Shown: positions 26,166 to 33,895 of the stretch, piece after piece | Position numbering within the stretch: the first letter of the stretch is position 1 | Layout of the letters: every line of letters starts with the position of its first letter | Source of the DNA: Mesorhizobium sp. M1D.F.Ca.ET.043.01.1.1 | Lineage (GTDB): Bacteria > Pseudomonadota > Alphaproteobacteria > Rhizobiales > Rhizobiaceae | Reading direction: 5' to 3' | Assembly (NCBI RefSeq): GCF_003952385.1 | Contig: NZ_CP034444.1 | Span: 5,655,001 to 5,719,000, forward strand | DNA: 64,000 nucleotides | The notes under the pieces: model-generated | What the model saw: the letters and a program-made list of their open reading frames with translations, nothing else | Told to the model about the DNA's origin: nothing | Databases searched by the model: none | Translations under genes and position numbers: made by a program

Positions 26166-26530
26166 TGTGGCGAATCCGAAATCCGCATCACGTCGGCAGC
26201 AGAACCATAAACGCAATCCCGTTTCGTTCGAACTGGCTGACCGTGCTCTCGACCGATTTCGTGAACCGGCTGGGCGGTGCTGCGAAACTGTCGCAAGCGC
26301 TCGGCAAGCGCTGCCCCATGCACGAATATCCCGGAGGCGTCATCCTGCAGGCAGGTGATAAGCCTCAGCTCGGCGACGTCAACCGGGGCATCGTGCTGGA
26401 TGAATACCGGCGTGTTGCATCCGCCGTGAAGCGGCTTCGCTTCGAGGATTACGCGATCGGCCTTTTCCCGGTGCCCCAGCCCTTGGATGCCCGGGACGAA
26501 ACCGTGAAGTGGATACGGCGGTTCGATTAG
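26165..26530 (+). pseudogene. C-terminal remnant of a DUF3396 (type VI immunity-like) gene
   Basis: 121 codons. From residue 16 on the sequence matches the end of DUF3396 proteins: NAIPFRSNWLTVL, the LGGAAKLSQAL helix, the signature GGVILQAGDKPQLGDVNRG, and the C-terminal WIRRFD. Full-length members have roughly 250-350 residues, so about two thirds are missing. Some members of this family are immunity proteins against type VI secretion effectors. The open frame has an ATG that overlaps the previous stop, but no matching N-terminal sequence is present, so it is a decayed fragment. It hints that an immunity or toxin island was once here. Confidence 0.8.
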
Positions 26531-26611
26531 CCCCAAGCTGCGCGAGGTTATCGTTTCCAACTGCCTCTGACGCTATGCCTTGACGGGCCGCGAAGCGGCA
26601 GGGATCCATCA

Positions 26612-27319
26612 CTATTCAGTCAGCCTGCCACTGCGGTGCCCAAGCGCCTGCCTGGCCGCGTACATGGTCGGCGAGCGCTTGCCGGGAAGGTTTGCCTCAA
26701 GAACAAGCTGTTCGACAAAGCCTTGGTTCATTTCGAACTCGACACACTCATCGAGTTTGTCTACGATCCAGAGCACATATTTGTCCCGGGTCTTTGAGTT
26801 ATACTTTTCTGAATATCCGCAATCATCTTCCGGTATCGGACATGGAACTGTCGGAAGAAGCATGATCTTCGGCTTGGGAAGATCATAGCAATGGCCCTCG
26901 TACGAGTATCCAACAATTATTCCACACGAAACCCCTCTATCTTTACTAAGGCGTAAGGACATTATCGAAACATATCCAAATGCCTGCTTGGTGTCTATCA
27001 ATATTTGACTACGGTATAATATAGGCGGAAATCCTATTTCTGTACCGTACTTTTCTATTATCCTTCGATAAATTTCTTCCTCACTTAGTTTATTATCTTT
27101 CCTTAGTCTCTTTACCTCTAAATCGGCGTCATTGCTATGCGGGTTGTCAGATTTGAGAGTTGTTTTAACTGTGACATTCCCGCCGACAATCTTTGATTCT
27201 CTTGGCTCGCCGGTGCTAAGAACCGATGTATCTTGAATTATTCCATAAAGTCTAACCTGCGTTGCATTATAGGCACCACCTGGGAAAGTCAGCGTGGGCC
27301 GGTGATGACAGTCGCTCAT
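26612..27319 (-). CDS. AT-rich protein of unknown function in the YcaO/TfuA locus
   Basis: 235 residues with no family that I recognise. The start is secure: GAGGAGG lies 6 bases upstream of ATG 27319. It follows the metalloprotease stop by 29 bases, so it is probably the last gene of that operon. Visible features: an N-terminal MSDCHHRPTLTFPGG, a charged central helix region (DADLEVKRLRKDNKLSEEEIYRRIIEKYG, about residues 64-92), five cysteines spread along the chain, no signal peptide and no membrane segment. Bases 26880-27250 are far more AT-rich than neighbours, which suggests recent transfer. It could be the modification target of YcaO/TfuA, a partner protein or an unrelated cargo gene. 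Confidence 0.75.
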   Translation of the reverse strand: MSDCHHRPTLTFPGGAYNATQVRLYGIIQDTSVLSTGEPRESKIVGGNVTVKTTLKSDNPHSNDADLEVKRLRKDNKLSEEEIYRRIIEKYGTEIGFPPILYRSQILIDTKQAFGYVSIMSLRLSKDRGVSCGIIVGYSYEGHCYDLPKPKIMLLPTVPCPIPEDDCGYSEKYNSKTRDKYVLWIVDKLDECVEFEMNQGFVEQLVLEANLPGKRSPTMYAARQALGHRSGRLTE

Positions 27320-27348
27320 GTTAATCCTCCTCGCTTTGACAGTTCAGT

Positions 27349-28548
27349 TCATGAAATTTCTCGCCACATGAAGTTTTCTTCGAACTTAGCGCCCAGCGCC
27401 GGCGAGATGCGGCTGCCGGCTTCGGCAACGGCCATCGCGGCATTCTCAAATGTCAGATCGTCGGCGTCGAGGCTGGACCAGGTCCGGGCAAGGGTCAGCG
27501 CCACATCGTCGCGCGCCCGGGTCAGCGCGCTCTTGAACAGGAACGGCCTGGCACGGAAGGCCAGTGCCGTGAAATCCGAGATGCGGTGCAGGGCGGCCTC
27601 GTCGATATCCCTGATGTCGATAGCGAGAAGCCGCTCGTCAGCCAGTCCATCACCCACGAGATTCGCGTGATAGGCGTCGACGATCGTGTCGAACACGGCG
27701 CCAGTAAAGGGCCGCGACCTGTCATGGATTTCGTCGGTGACGTCAGACATGCGGCGCGAATTGCTGGCGAGGCGAATCTGCCGATCACCGATCAGTTCGG
27801 CGATGCGGTTGAGTTCGTTCAGGATGAGCAGATTGCCCTCGCAGTGGCGGAGCAGCCGGTCGAGACCGCTGTCGAAATGCAGGAAGGACAGAAGCGACGT
27901 TATGTCGGCGCTTGCCTCATGGAACGACGCGAAGTCGCCGGTCCTCAAGCCGTTTGCCGGCACCCCAAAAAGGGAAAACAGAATTGCGTGGCCGACCTCA
28001 TGGGCAATCGTATCGAAGTTGAGGGCATAGGGATAAGTTCGACCGTCGGGCGCCCTGTCCACGCCGAGTTCCAGGTAGCCGTAGCCGGACTGGGCGTTGT
28101 GCCAGTCGACCCACGGAATGATCTCCAGCCGCTCATAGGTTTCGGCGAAGTACCAGGTAATCGGCCGCCCGAGGTAGCTTTCCCAGATGTCCAGGACCCG
28201 GCTGACTGCCCCGAAGGCGTGTGCCGCCAGGAACTGACGTGAATTCAATGAAATCTGGTCGAAGTGACCGTCGTAGGCGGGTTCCGCCGGCGGGAAGATC
28301 TCGCCAACGAAGGGCGGCAGATAGGGATACTCGTAAGGTTCCTTGTCGAGGAGCGGATCGCGGACATAGATGCGATGGTCCTCCGGACCGGGGCCTAATC
28401 GGCTCGGCGGGGTCGATATCCAGACGGTCTCGGGTGTGCCGTAATCAGCAAGGTGGGGCACCTGGGGAAATAGCAGGAATCGCGTGCCGACTGAGCGACC
28501 TTGGTCGCTGGATCGATCGAGCGTCCCCAGTAGCTCAGCCCCTCTCAT
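27349..28548 (-). CDS. Zinc metalloprotease (HExxH, gluzincin-like) in the YcaO/TfuA locus
   Basis: 399 residues. HEVGH lies at residues 183-187 and a likely third zinc ligand is Glu211 in FHEASAD, 23 residues after the motif. This resembles the HExxH...ExxxD layout of thermolysin-like gluzincins. There is no signal peptide, so it probably acts in the cytosol. In peptide-modification clusters such enzymes can remove leader peptides, which is the inferred role here. ATG 28548 has no ribosome-binding site; a possible promoter would place the transcript start on this ATG (leaderless). The gene is 66 bases after tfuA and 29 before the unknown AT-rich gene. Confidence 0.8.
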   Translation of the reverse strand: MRGAELLGTLDRSSDQGRSVGTRFLLFPQVPHLADYGTPETVWISTPPSRLGPGPEDHRIYVRDPLLDKEPYEYPYLPPFVGEIFPPAEPAYDGHFDQISLNSRQFLAAHAFGAVSRVLDIWESYLGRPITWYFAETYERLEIIPWVDWHNAQSGYGYLELGVDRAPDGRTYPYALNFDTIAHEVGHAILFSLFGVPANGLRTGDFASFHEASADITSLLSFLHFDSGLDRLLRHCEGNLLILNELNRIAELIGDRQIRLASNSRRMSDVTDEIHDRSRPFTGAVFDTIVDAYHANLVGDGLADERLLAIDIRDIDEAALHRISDFTALAFRARPFLFKSALTRARDDVALTLARTWSSLDADDLTFENAAMAVAEAGSRISPALGAKFEENFMWREIS

Positions 28549-28584
28549 TTTAATACATTAGCAAAATGGCATACGTATTGTAAA
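28549..28584 (-). promoter_or_regulatory. Candidate sigma-70-type promoter for a leaderless metalloprotease transcript
   Basis: On the - strand TTTACA (28584-28579), an 18-base spacer and TAATGT (28560-28555) are followed after six bases by the ATG at 28548. That spacing would put the transcript start at the ATG itself, which fits the absence of a ribosome-binding site. Weak evidence from hexamers alone. Confidence 0.3.
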
Positions 28585-28614
28585 TTGAGATTGAGAACTC
28601 TCGCCCTGATGCTT

Positions 28615-29355
28615 TCAAACCTCTAACCCGGCGTCGTCGAGATCCTTGAAGAAAGCCGCCGTCAATTGGAAATCCGGCAGGGGTACGGACTCCTTGAATA
28701 GACCGTGATGCAACAGCCGGAGCGCATCACGCGCATCCTGCTTCTTTTGCTGAACGAAAGCTGCCGAGAGGATCTCCTGATATTTCTCGACAACGAGATC
28801 ACCTTCACATGACAAGGCGTCGCCGACCATGCGGGCGAGCGTGCGCTCGCGAAAGTTGAGAGCTTGCGCGGCGCGCTCCAGCCTGGTCCTGTATTCATCC
28901 GAAACGATGCCTCGACGGCTGGCCCTGCGAACCGTCATGCGAAGATCGATCAGCGCGTGGGTTATGGGCGCGTAGTTTACCTGCCATGGTCCGTGCAGCA
29001 CGGCCACTGCATCGTCAGGCGCGAGCGCGAAACGACGATACCACCGGTAGATCAGCCCCACTCCCTGCATGTATGGAAAAAGGTCCGCGGCGCGAAGGGC
29101 CCCCATGCTCGCCGCGCCTATTACCGGAATACCTTTCGCTATTGCCCAAAGGATTTCCTTGTGCCTGACCGCCGGCTCAGACTGAAAGCCGCCGTCGATG
29201 ATGACTATCGCACTCGGATCAAATTGCTGCACAGCCGCGATGATCGAACCCTGCACAGCCGGCGGAAGGCAGATCGCCTCCGCCACTTCCTGAACTTCGC
29301 CCTGTGACAGGGTGGGACCGGCAAAGACCAGCTTGGGACGCATCTGCCTAGCCAT
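28615..29355 (-). CDS. tfuA: TfuA-like protein, partner of YcaO
   Basis: 246 residues. Family hallmarks are present: the start KLVFAGPTLSQGEVQEV, LPPAVQGSI, the IDGGFQSEPAVRHKEILWAI block and GAASMGALRAADL, then the conserved end of the domain near residue 125. TfuA proteins were first noted in trifolitoxin production in Rhizobium and act with YcaO enzymes, where the pair installs thioamide bonds in peptides or proteins, probably by delivering sulfur. The coding region overlaps the ycaO stop by 8 bases, a sign of translational coupling. It probably acts in the cytosol in a complex with the YcaO protein encoded just upstream. Confidence 0.9.
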   Translation of the reverse strand: MARQMRPKLVFAGPTLSQGEVQEVAEAICLPPAVQGSIIAAVQQFDPSAIVIIDGGFQSEPAVRHKEILWAIAKGIPVIGAASMGALRAADLFPYMQGVGLIYRWYRRFALAPDDAVAVLHGPWQVNYAPITHALIDLRMTVRRASRRGIVSDEYRTRLERAAQALNFRERTLARMVGDALSCEGDLVVEKYQEILSAAFVQQKKQDARDALRLLHHGLFKESVPLPDFQLTAAFFKDLDDAGLEV

Positions 29356-30505
29356 GCAACAGCGGCGTCAAGGCCGGTATGACGATCCTGACGACCGACA
29401 GGTCGCCGAGCGGTCTTGTATCGAGCTGAACCCTGTACACTGTATCGATCCCTGCGCCCTCGATCTGCGCGAGAAGAGCGGACATCCTATTTTCCGCGCT
29501 GGTGCAATTCTGCCTGGCAATCGCATGGAAATGTACGTCGCGAGGGCCGTCGGACAGGAGGCGTCGGTGCGCCGCAATTTTTTGCCAATCCGGATATTTA
29601 GGATAGAACGCGCGTGTCAGGTCATCACGGGCGCCGGAGATCGCCGTCAGTCGCGACTGCGCCGCCTCGTAGATTGCGTGAACGATCGCGGACGCGGCAT
29701 CGAAACCTGCTGCCGAGCCTTCTGCCGGATGGTGAAGAATTGCCGTTTCCGGCGGCCGATCCTCCATGAGATGGCACCAGATCACCGGCAGTCCCAGCGG
29801 TGAGGGGGCGTGCCAAAGCCCCACCAGCAGGCCTTTGGCTTCCAGGCTTTCGAGAAGGCTCGCCACTGTCGGATCGTCGATCGTTCTCGGGTCAATTCGA
29901 TGGCGCTGGAAAAAGCCGTGGATTCGCTCCGACCGCGTGAGTGCGTCGCGCTCGATGCATTCCATTATCCCGTGCAGGATAGAGTCCGTTTCCTCGAAGG
30001 AGGCCGCCAGGCCGGACGTCGATGAAGCGAAGATTTGCTCATGGGGCAATGGCGGGAACACGTAGGCAGTGTGTACAAGCTCGAATGGGACCCAATCCTG
30101 CAGACCACCCTTGAGAATATTCTCGGCATGGATCCAAGCTATCTCCCTGCTGCGCCAGCCTGGGTCGACACCAGGCTGGAGATGAGCTTCGAATCTTTCA
30201 GGAGGAATATTCAGGGAGTCTGCGGAAGCCGCGATGGGGTCGTAGTGCGCCAAGCGCTCGGCAAAGTAGGACTCCGCGGTCTCAAGAATGGCCGACACCG
30301 CAGCTTCGGTTCTCGTCGGCCCCTTGCCTTGCGAAACGGAATTCAAAAGGGAGAAAGGCCTGACCGCCTGAACCACGGGTATGTCGAGCACGTCGAGACC
30401 TGTGATGTCCGCAATCCGCGTGATGCCCAAGAGTTCGCGCATCGTCATTAGTCGCATGAGCGCTTCGTGCGGCGGAGGACCCGAGCGCTCGTATCGTTCC
30501 AGCAT
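29348..30505 (-). CDS. YcaO-domain ATP-dependent peptide backbone-modifying enzyme
   Basis: 385 residues. Typical YcaO sequence: VVQAVRP, then SVSQGKGPTRTEAAVSA with ETAESYFAER (about residues 56-85), and the second conserved block STSGLAASFEETDSILHGIMECIERDA (about 165-190), which supplies ATP- and magnesium-binding acidic residues. YcaO enzymes activate a peptide carbonyl with ATP and, depending on partner, form azolines, amidines or thioamides. The overlapping TfuA gene points to thioamidation. No E1-like or flavin dehydrogenase partner gene is nearby, so azole formation is less likely. AGGAAG precedes ATG 30505. The upstream cyclase gene ends 30 bases away in the same direction. Confidence 0.9.
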   Translation of the reverse strand: MLERYERSGPPPHEALMRLMTMRELLGITRIADITGLDVLDIPVVQAVRPFSLLNSVSQGKGPTRTEAAVSAILETAESYFAERLAHYDPIAASADSLNIPPERFEAHLQPGVDPGWRSREIAWIHAENILKGGLQDWVPFELVHTAYVFPPLPHEQIFASSTSGLAASFEETDSILHGIMECIERDALTRSERIHGFFQRHRIDPRTIDDPTVASLLESLEAKGLLVGLWHAPSPLGLPVIWCHLMEDRPPETAILHHPAEGSAAGFDAASAIVHAIYEAAQSRLTAISGARDDLTRAFYPKYPDWQKIAAHRRLLSDGPRDVHFHAIARQNCTSAENRMSALLAQIEGAGIDTVYRVQLDTRPLGDLSVVRIVIPALTPLLHG

Positions 30506-30535
30506 GGAGGCTTCCTGATCTCCCGGTCGCGCGGA

Positions 30536-33500
30536 CTAGTGACGCAGGCTCGGTTCTCGATTGACGAACAACGCCGCGCCTTGCTCGATGGTTGATTTCG
30601 CCAGGCCGACGCGCTTGCGGTACTGCCGGGATAGATCCTCTGATACGCCCCATGTCCTGAGCATCTCGTACGCATTGAGCAGGATTGGAACCGCGTTCTG
30701 CTCATCGGCGATGGCCAGGCTTTTGGAGAGCGCGGCAACAACATCCATGGCTGAGGAACCGCTAAGCAGAAGGAGATGGGCCTTTCGCCGATAAAGTTCG
30801 GCGAGCCAAGAAAGACTGCCGCCTGCTTCGGCTTCCGCAGCCGCGGAAGAGACAAGCGTAAGCGCCTCCTCAGTCTCGCCTGTCCGGGCCAGAAGCTCCG
30901 CCAGCATGCCGTAGTAGACAGGATAGTCTTCCGGTGTCTGGAGTTCGCCGTGGATGGCGAGACCCTGCTTGATCTGGTCCCTGCCTTGCTCTACCCGAGC
31001 CGCATTTCCTTCGCACCAGCCTTCGAGAATTTGCGCCAAGGCGGCAAGGGAGGGCAGATGGTGGCGTTTGGTCAATTCGCGGATATCGGCGATGACGCCC
31101 CGGAGCGCCGAGAAATCGCGGCGATAGCAATCAAGCATCGCCTCGTTGATGTAGACATGGGCGATGCTGCCAACATGCGCCGTTTGCATTGCCCAGCGCC
31201 TGGCTTCAGCCAATGACCGAACTGCGCTTGCGGCCCGGCCGGTAAACCATTGAGAGAGCCCCCTGTGCGACAGGCCGCAAACCCTGGCGTCATGACCGCC
31301 GAACAGAGTGGCATTCCCTGGCCTTTGGCCCGTACCATAAAGCGCAAGTCCTTCGTCGACCGCCGTTATGCAGTTCTTGTGATGCCCAAGATTGAATTCG
31401 ATTGCCCAAACACAATGTCTGGCCTGAAACTGCACTTCGGGGTCGTCGACTTCCCTCAGGTCGGCGAGGACGGTCCGAGCGCGTTCCCCGTCGATGGTGG
31501 GGCCGGTGAACCACCAACCCCAGTAGATCGGAAACCACTTCGCGCGCTCGGCGAGTGGCCGCCGCCTGGCGATCTCTACCCCGTCCTCGTAAAGTTTGCG
31601 TGCCGGCAGCGAGTTTGGACCTTCCGTGGCTGTAAGTATCGGCCCGAGCGGCATCATCGCGGCGAGGCGCAAAACATCCTGCTTGTCCGGCCTTCTCACG
31701 TGCTGGCAAAGGATCATGGCATGGTCGAGAACCTGTCTCGCCTCGGCCATTGCAGAGCGGGCGTAACTTTCCCGGCCGGCTGCGATGTACTGATCGATCG
31801 CTTCCTCGATAAGGCCGGCGCGTTCAGCATGTTCCGCCAGTTCAGCCGTACCTATCCACGGGCCTAGATTTCGGTCGCGGCCGACCGCGGAGAAAAGCGA
31901 CTGATGGAGGGCCTGTCGTCTCCTCCGCAGCAATGCATTGTAGATTGTCTCCCGGATCAGGGCATGACGAAATCCATAGTCGGGCTCGCCGGAAGGCCTG
32001 ATCCGGATCAGGAATCCCGCCTCGCTGAGGGCGTCCAGTGCATTCCCGAGGGTCTCGTCGCTGTATTCCGGCAACAGCTTCCGGAGCAATTCCAGATTGA
32101 AACGATTGCCGGCGACGGCGGCCGCTCGTGCCACATCCTTTGCAGGGCCCAAGGCTTCCAACCTAGCTTCAAGGATCCCTTCAAACACCGATATTCGGCT
32201 TGATGAGCCGGCTGGCGCAAGGCGATCCGTTATGGAGGCTGCATTCTCGGCGATCCATTGGCAGATTTCCTCGATGAAAAGAGGCACGCCCCCGGTTACT
32301 TCCTCCACCATGGTAATGAGTTCCGAACGCGCGGCTGACCCGATTTCCGGCCGCATCGCCATGACCGCCTGTCGCGTTTCCTCGCGATCGAGCGGCTTCA
32401 GAATAATATGCGGCAAGTCCTGGAACCCTGAATAAATCTCAGACCCGGGTCGCGCAGTCATTATGAGAAGCACGGGCACCCGATGAATGAAGAGTGCAAG
32501 CTCCGCCAGCAATTGCCTCGACGTCAGGTCGATCCAGTGTATGTCTTCGACCACGAGGATGAGTGGTCCGCGTTCGCATATGGCTTCGATGCTTCTGCGA
32601 GCTGCCCAGATCGCTTTCTCCCGGATGACCTTGAGATCAGCCTCCTTCAGAGCGGGATTCGATCCTTCAGCCCCAAGCAGAAACGAGAAGATGTCGACCA
32701 CTTCGTTATCGTGCACGCTTTGATTTGCGAAGACCTCCGCTACGTCTGAAGTCTCCAGCCGACCGTCTTTGCCAGCCAGGTCACCCCGAACATTTTGCAG
32801 CAGGGGATAAAGAGCCGAGTGGGAGCCGCCGGGCTGACATTGAAAAAGCAGCAATTTTGCCCGCTGAAAGCGTGTCCTCTTGCGGACTTCATAAAGCAGG
32901 CGGGACTTGCCGATACCGGCCTCGCCTTGAACTAAAATGGCGCTGCCCTTGCCTGCGACGGCATCATGCCAACATGCCGCGATGGTGGCCAGTTCGTCCC
33001 CGCGGCCTATAAACGTGTTGTTCAAGCGCCCGAAGGCGAAGAAGCGGTCAACGTCCCGCTTGTGGCTGATGGCACGCCAAGTCCGCTCCGGCTCCGCGAA
33101 ACCTTTAACAACGTGAATGCCGCCAAAACTGAAAACGTGGGACCGTCGCGCCAGATTTCGGGTCTCGTCGGACACCAATACTGCATCCGGCTGGGCCATA
33201 GCCTGGAGCCGCGTCGCCATGGCCAAAGCAGGGCCGGTGACGCTGGCATCCGCCAGGTTACCGCCATCCCCGTGAACGAGGATCATGGATGTAGCAATCC
33301 CGACCCGAACATGCAGGTCCGTATGGTCTTTCTCCAGCCCGACCCGCTTGCACGCTTCAATGATTTCGAGTCCTGCCCGGATCGCTTGCGAAGCCGCGTC
33401 CTTTGCCTCCATCTCTGTTGGAAAAAGTGCGACACCGCCGTCGCCGGCCTCGCTCACGATAACGCCCGAGTACAATGCGATTGCCTGTCTTGCCTCACGC

Positions 33501-33697
33501 CGAAAGGCCGACATCAGTTCTTCATGGTCCTCGATATCCAGAACTGCGAGCAGGTCGGTTGATCCGACCAGATCATAACAGAGAGCTGTCATAACGCGCC
33601 GCTCGCTGCGAACTTCGGACACACCACTGTCGTCCTTGCTCGAAACGCCCTTGGCAAGGGCCACGATTGGAGGCTGTACCCGAGGCTCTTCCGACAT
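30536..33697 (-). CDS. Class III nucleotide cyclase-AAA ATPase-TPR regulator
   Basis: 1,053 residues from ATG 33697 (AAGG nine bases upstream). A longer TTG start at 33739 is unlikely. Order: class III adenylate/guanylate cyclase domain (about 35-205, RRVMTALCYDLVGST and the EAGDGGVALFP segment), AAA/STAND ATPase with Walker A GEAGIGKSR (258-266) and Walker B LILVVEDIHWID, then winged-helix and many TPR-like helical repeats to the C-terminus. Proteins of this build act as signal-integrating regulators; whether the cyclase is active is unclear. Being first in the run of - strand genes before ycaO, it may control or be cotranscribed with the modification locus. Confidence 0.85.
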   Translation of the reverse strand: MSEEPRVQPPIVALAKGVSSKDDSGVSEVRSERRVMTALCYDLVGSTDLLAVLDIEDHEELMSAFRREARQAIALYSGVIVSEAGDGGVALFPTEMEAKDAASQAIRAGLEIIEACKRVGLEKDHTDLHVRVGIATSMILVHGDGGNLADASVTGPALAMATRLQAMAQPDAVLVSDETRNLARRSHVFSFGGIHVVKGFAEPERTWRAISHKRDVDRFFAFGRLNNTFIGRGDELATIAACWHDAVAGKGSAILVQGEAGIGKSRLLYEVRKRTRFQRAKLLLFQCQPGGSHSALYPLLQNVRGDLAGKDGRLETSDVAEVFANQSVHDNEVVDIFSFLLGAEGSNPALKEADLKVIREKAIWAARRSIEAICERGPLILVVEDIHWIDLTSRQLLAELALFIHRVPVLLIMTARPGSEIYSGFQDLPHIILKPLDREETRQAVMAMRPEIGSAARSELITMVEEVTGGVPLFIEEICQWIAENAASITDRLAPAGSSSRISVFEGILEARLEALGPAKDVARAAAVAGNRFNLELLRKLLPEYSDETLGNALDALSEAGFLIRIRPSGEPDYGFRHALIRETIYNALLRRRRQALHQSLFSAVGRDRNLGPWIGTAELAEHAERAGLIEEAIDQYIAAGRESYARSAMAEARQVLDHAMILCQHVRRPDKQDVLRLAAMMPLGPILTATEGPNSLPARKLYEDGVEIARRRPLAERAKWFPIYWGWWFTGPTIDGERARTVLADLREVDDPEVQFQARHCVWAIEFNLGHHKNCITAVDEGLALYGTGQRPGNATLFGGHDARVCGLSHRGLSQWFTGRAASAVRSLAEARRWAMQTAHVGSIAHVYINEAMLDCYRRDFSALRGVIADIRELTKRHHLPSLAALAQILEGWCEGNAARVEQGRDQIKQGLAIHGELQTPEDYPVYYGMLAELLARTGETEEALTLVSSAAAEAEAGGSLSWLAELYRRKAHLLLLSGSSAMDVVAALSKSLAIADEQNAVPILLNAYEMLRTWGVSEDLSRQYRKRVGLAKSTIEQGAALFVNREPSLRH

Positions 33698-33832
33698 GCT
33701 GCAGTGCCTTGGCTGGCGGGGTGGGAGCGATACTATCAAATGCGCTAATATTCACCAGAGCGCTCGGACGACCCCGCATCTGATCATAAGCGATACTTCG
33801 GATGATGTGCGTCACGGAAGGAGGTCTGACCT

Positions 33833-33895
33833 GTGCCCACGAAAAAGGCAATTAAATCAACTATTTTACGACGCCCTCAGGGCCCAGGGCTCTAA
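33833..33895 (+). other. Micro-ORF of 20 codons with an excellent ribosome-binding site
   Basis: AAGGAGGT (33818-33825) lies seven bases before GTG 33833. The product MPTKKAIKSTILRRPQGPGL has the Lys-rich start and LRRPxG motif seen at the beginning of DUF3489 proteins, then stops. It overlaps the 3' end of the convergent cyclase gene by four bases. It may be a truncated DUF3489 gene or a short regulatory ORF; low certainty. Confidence 0.35.
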
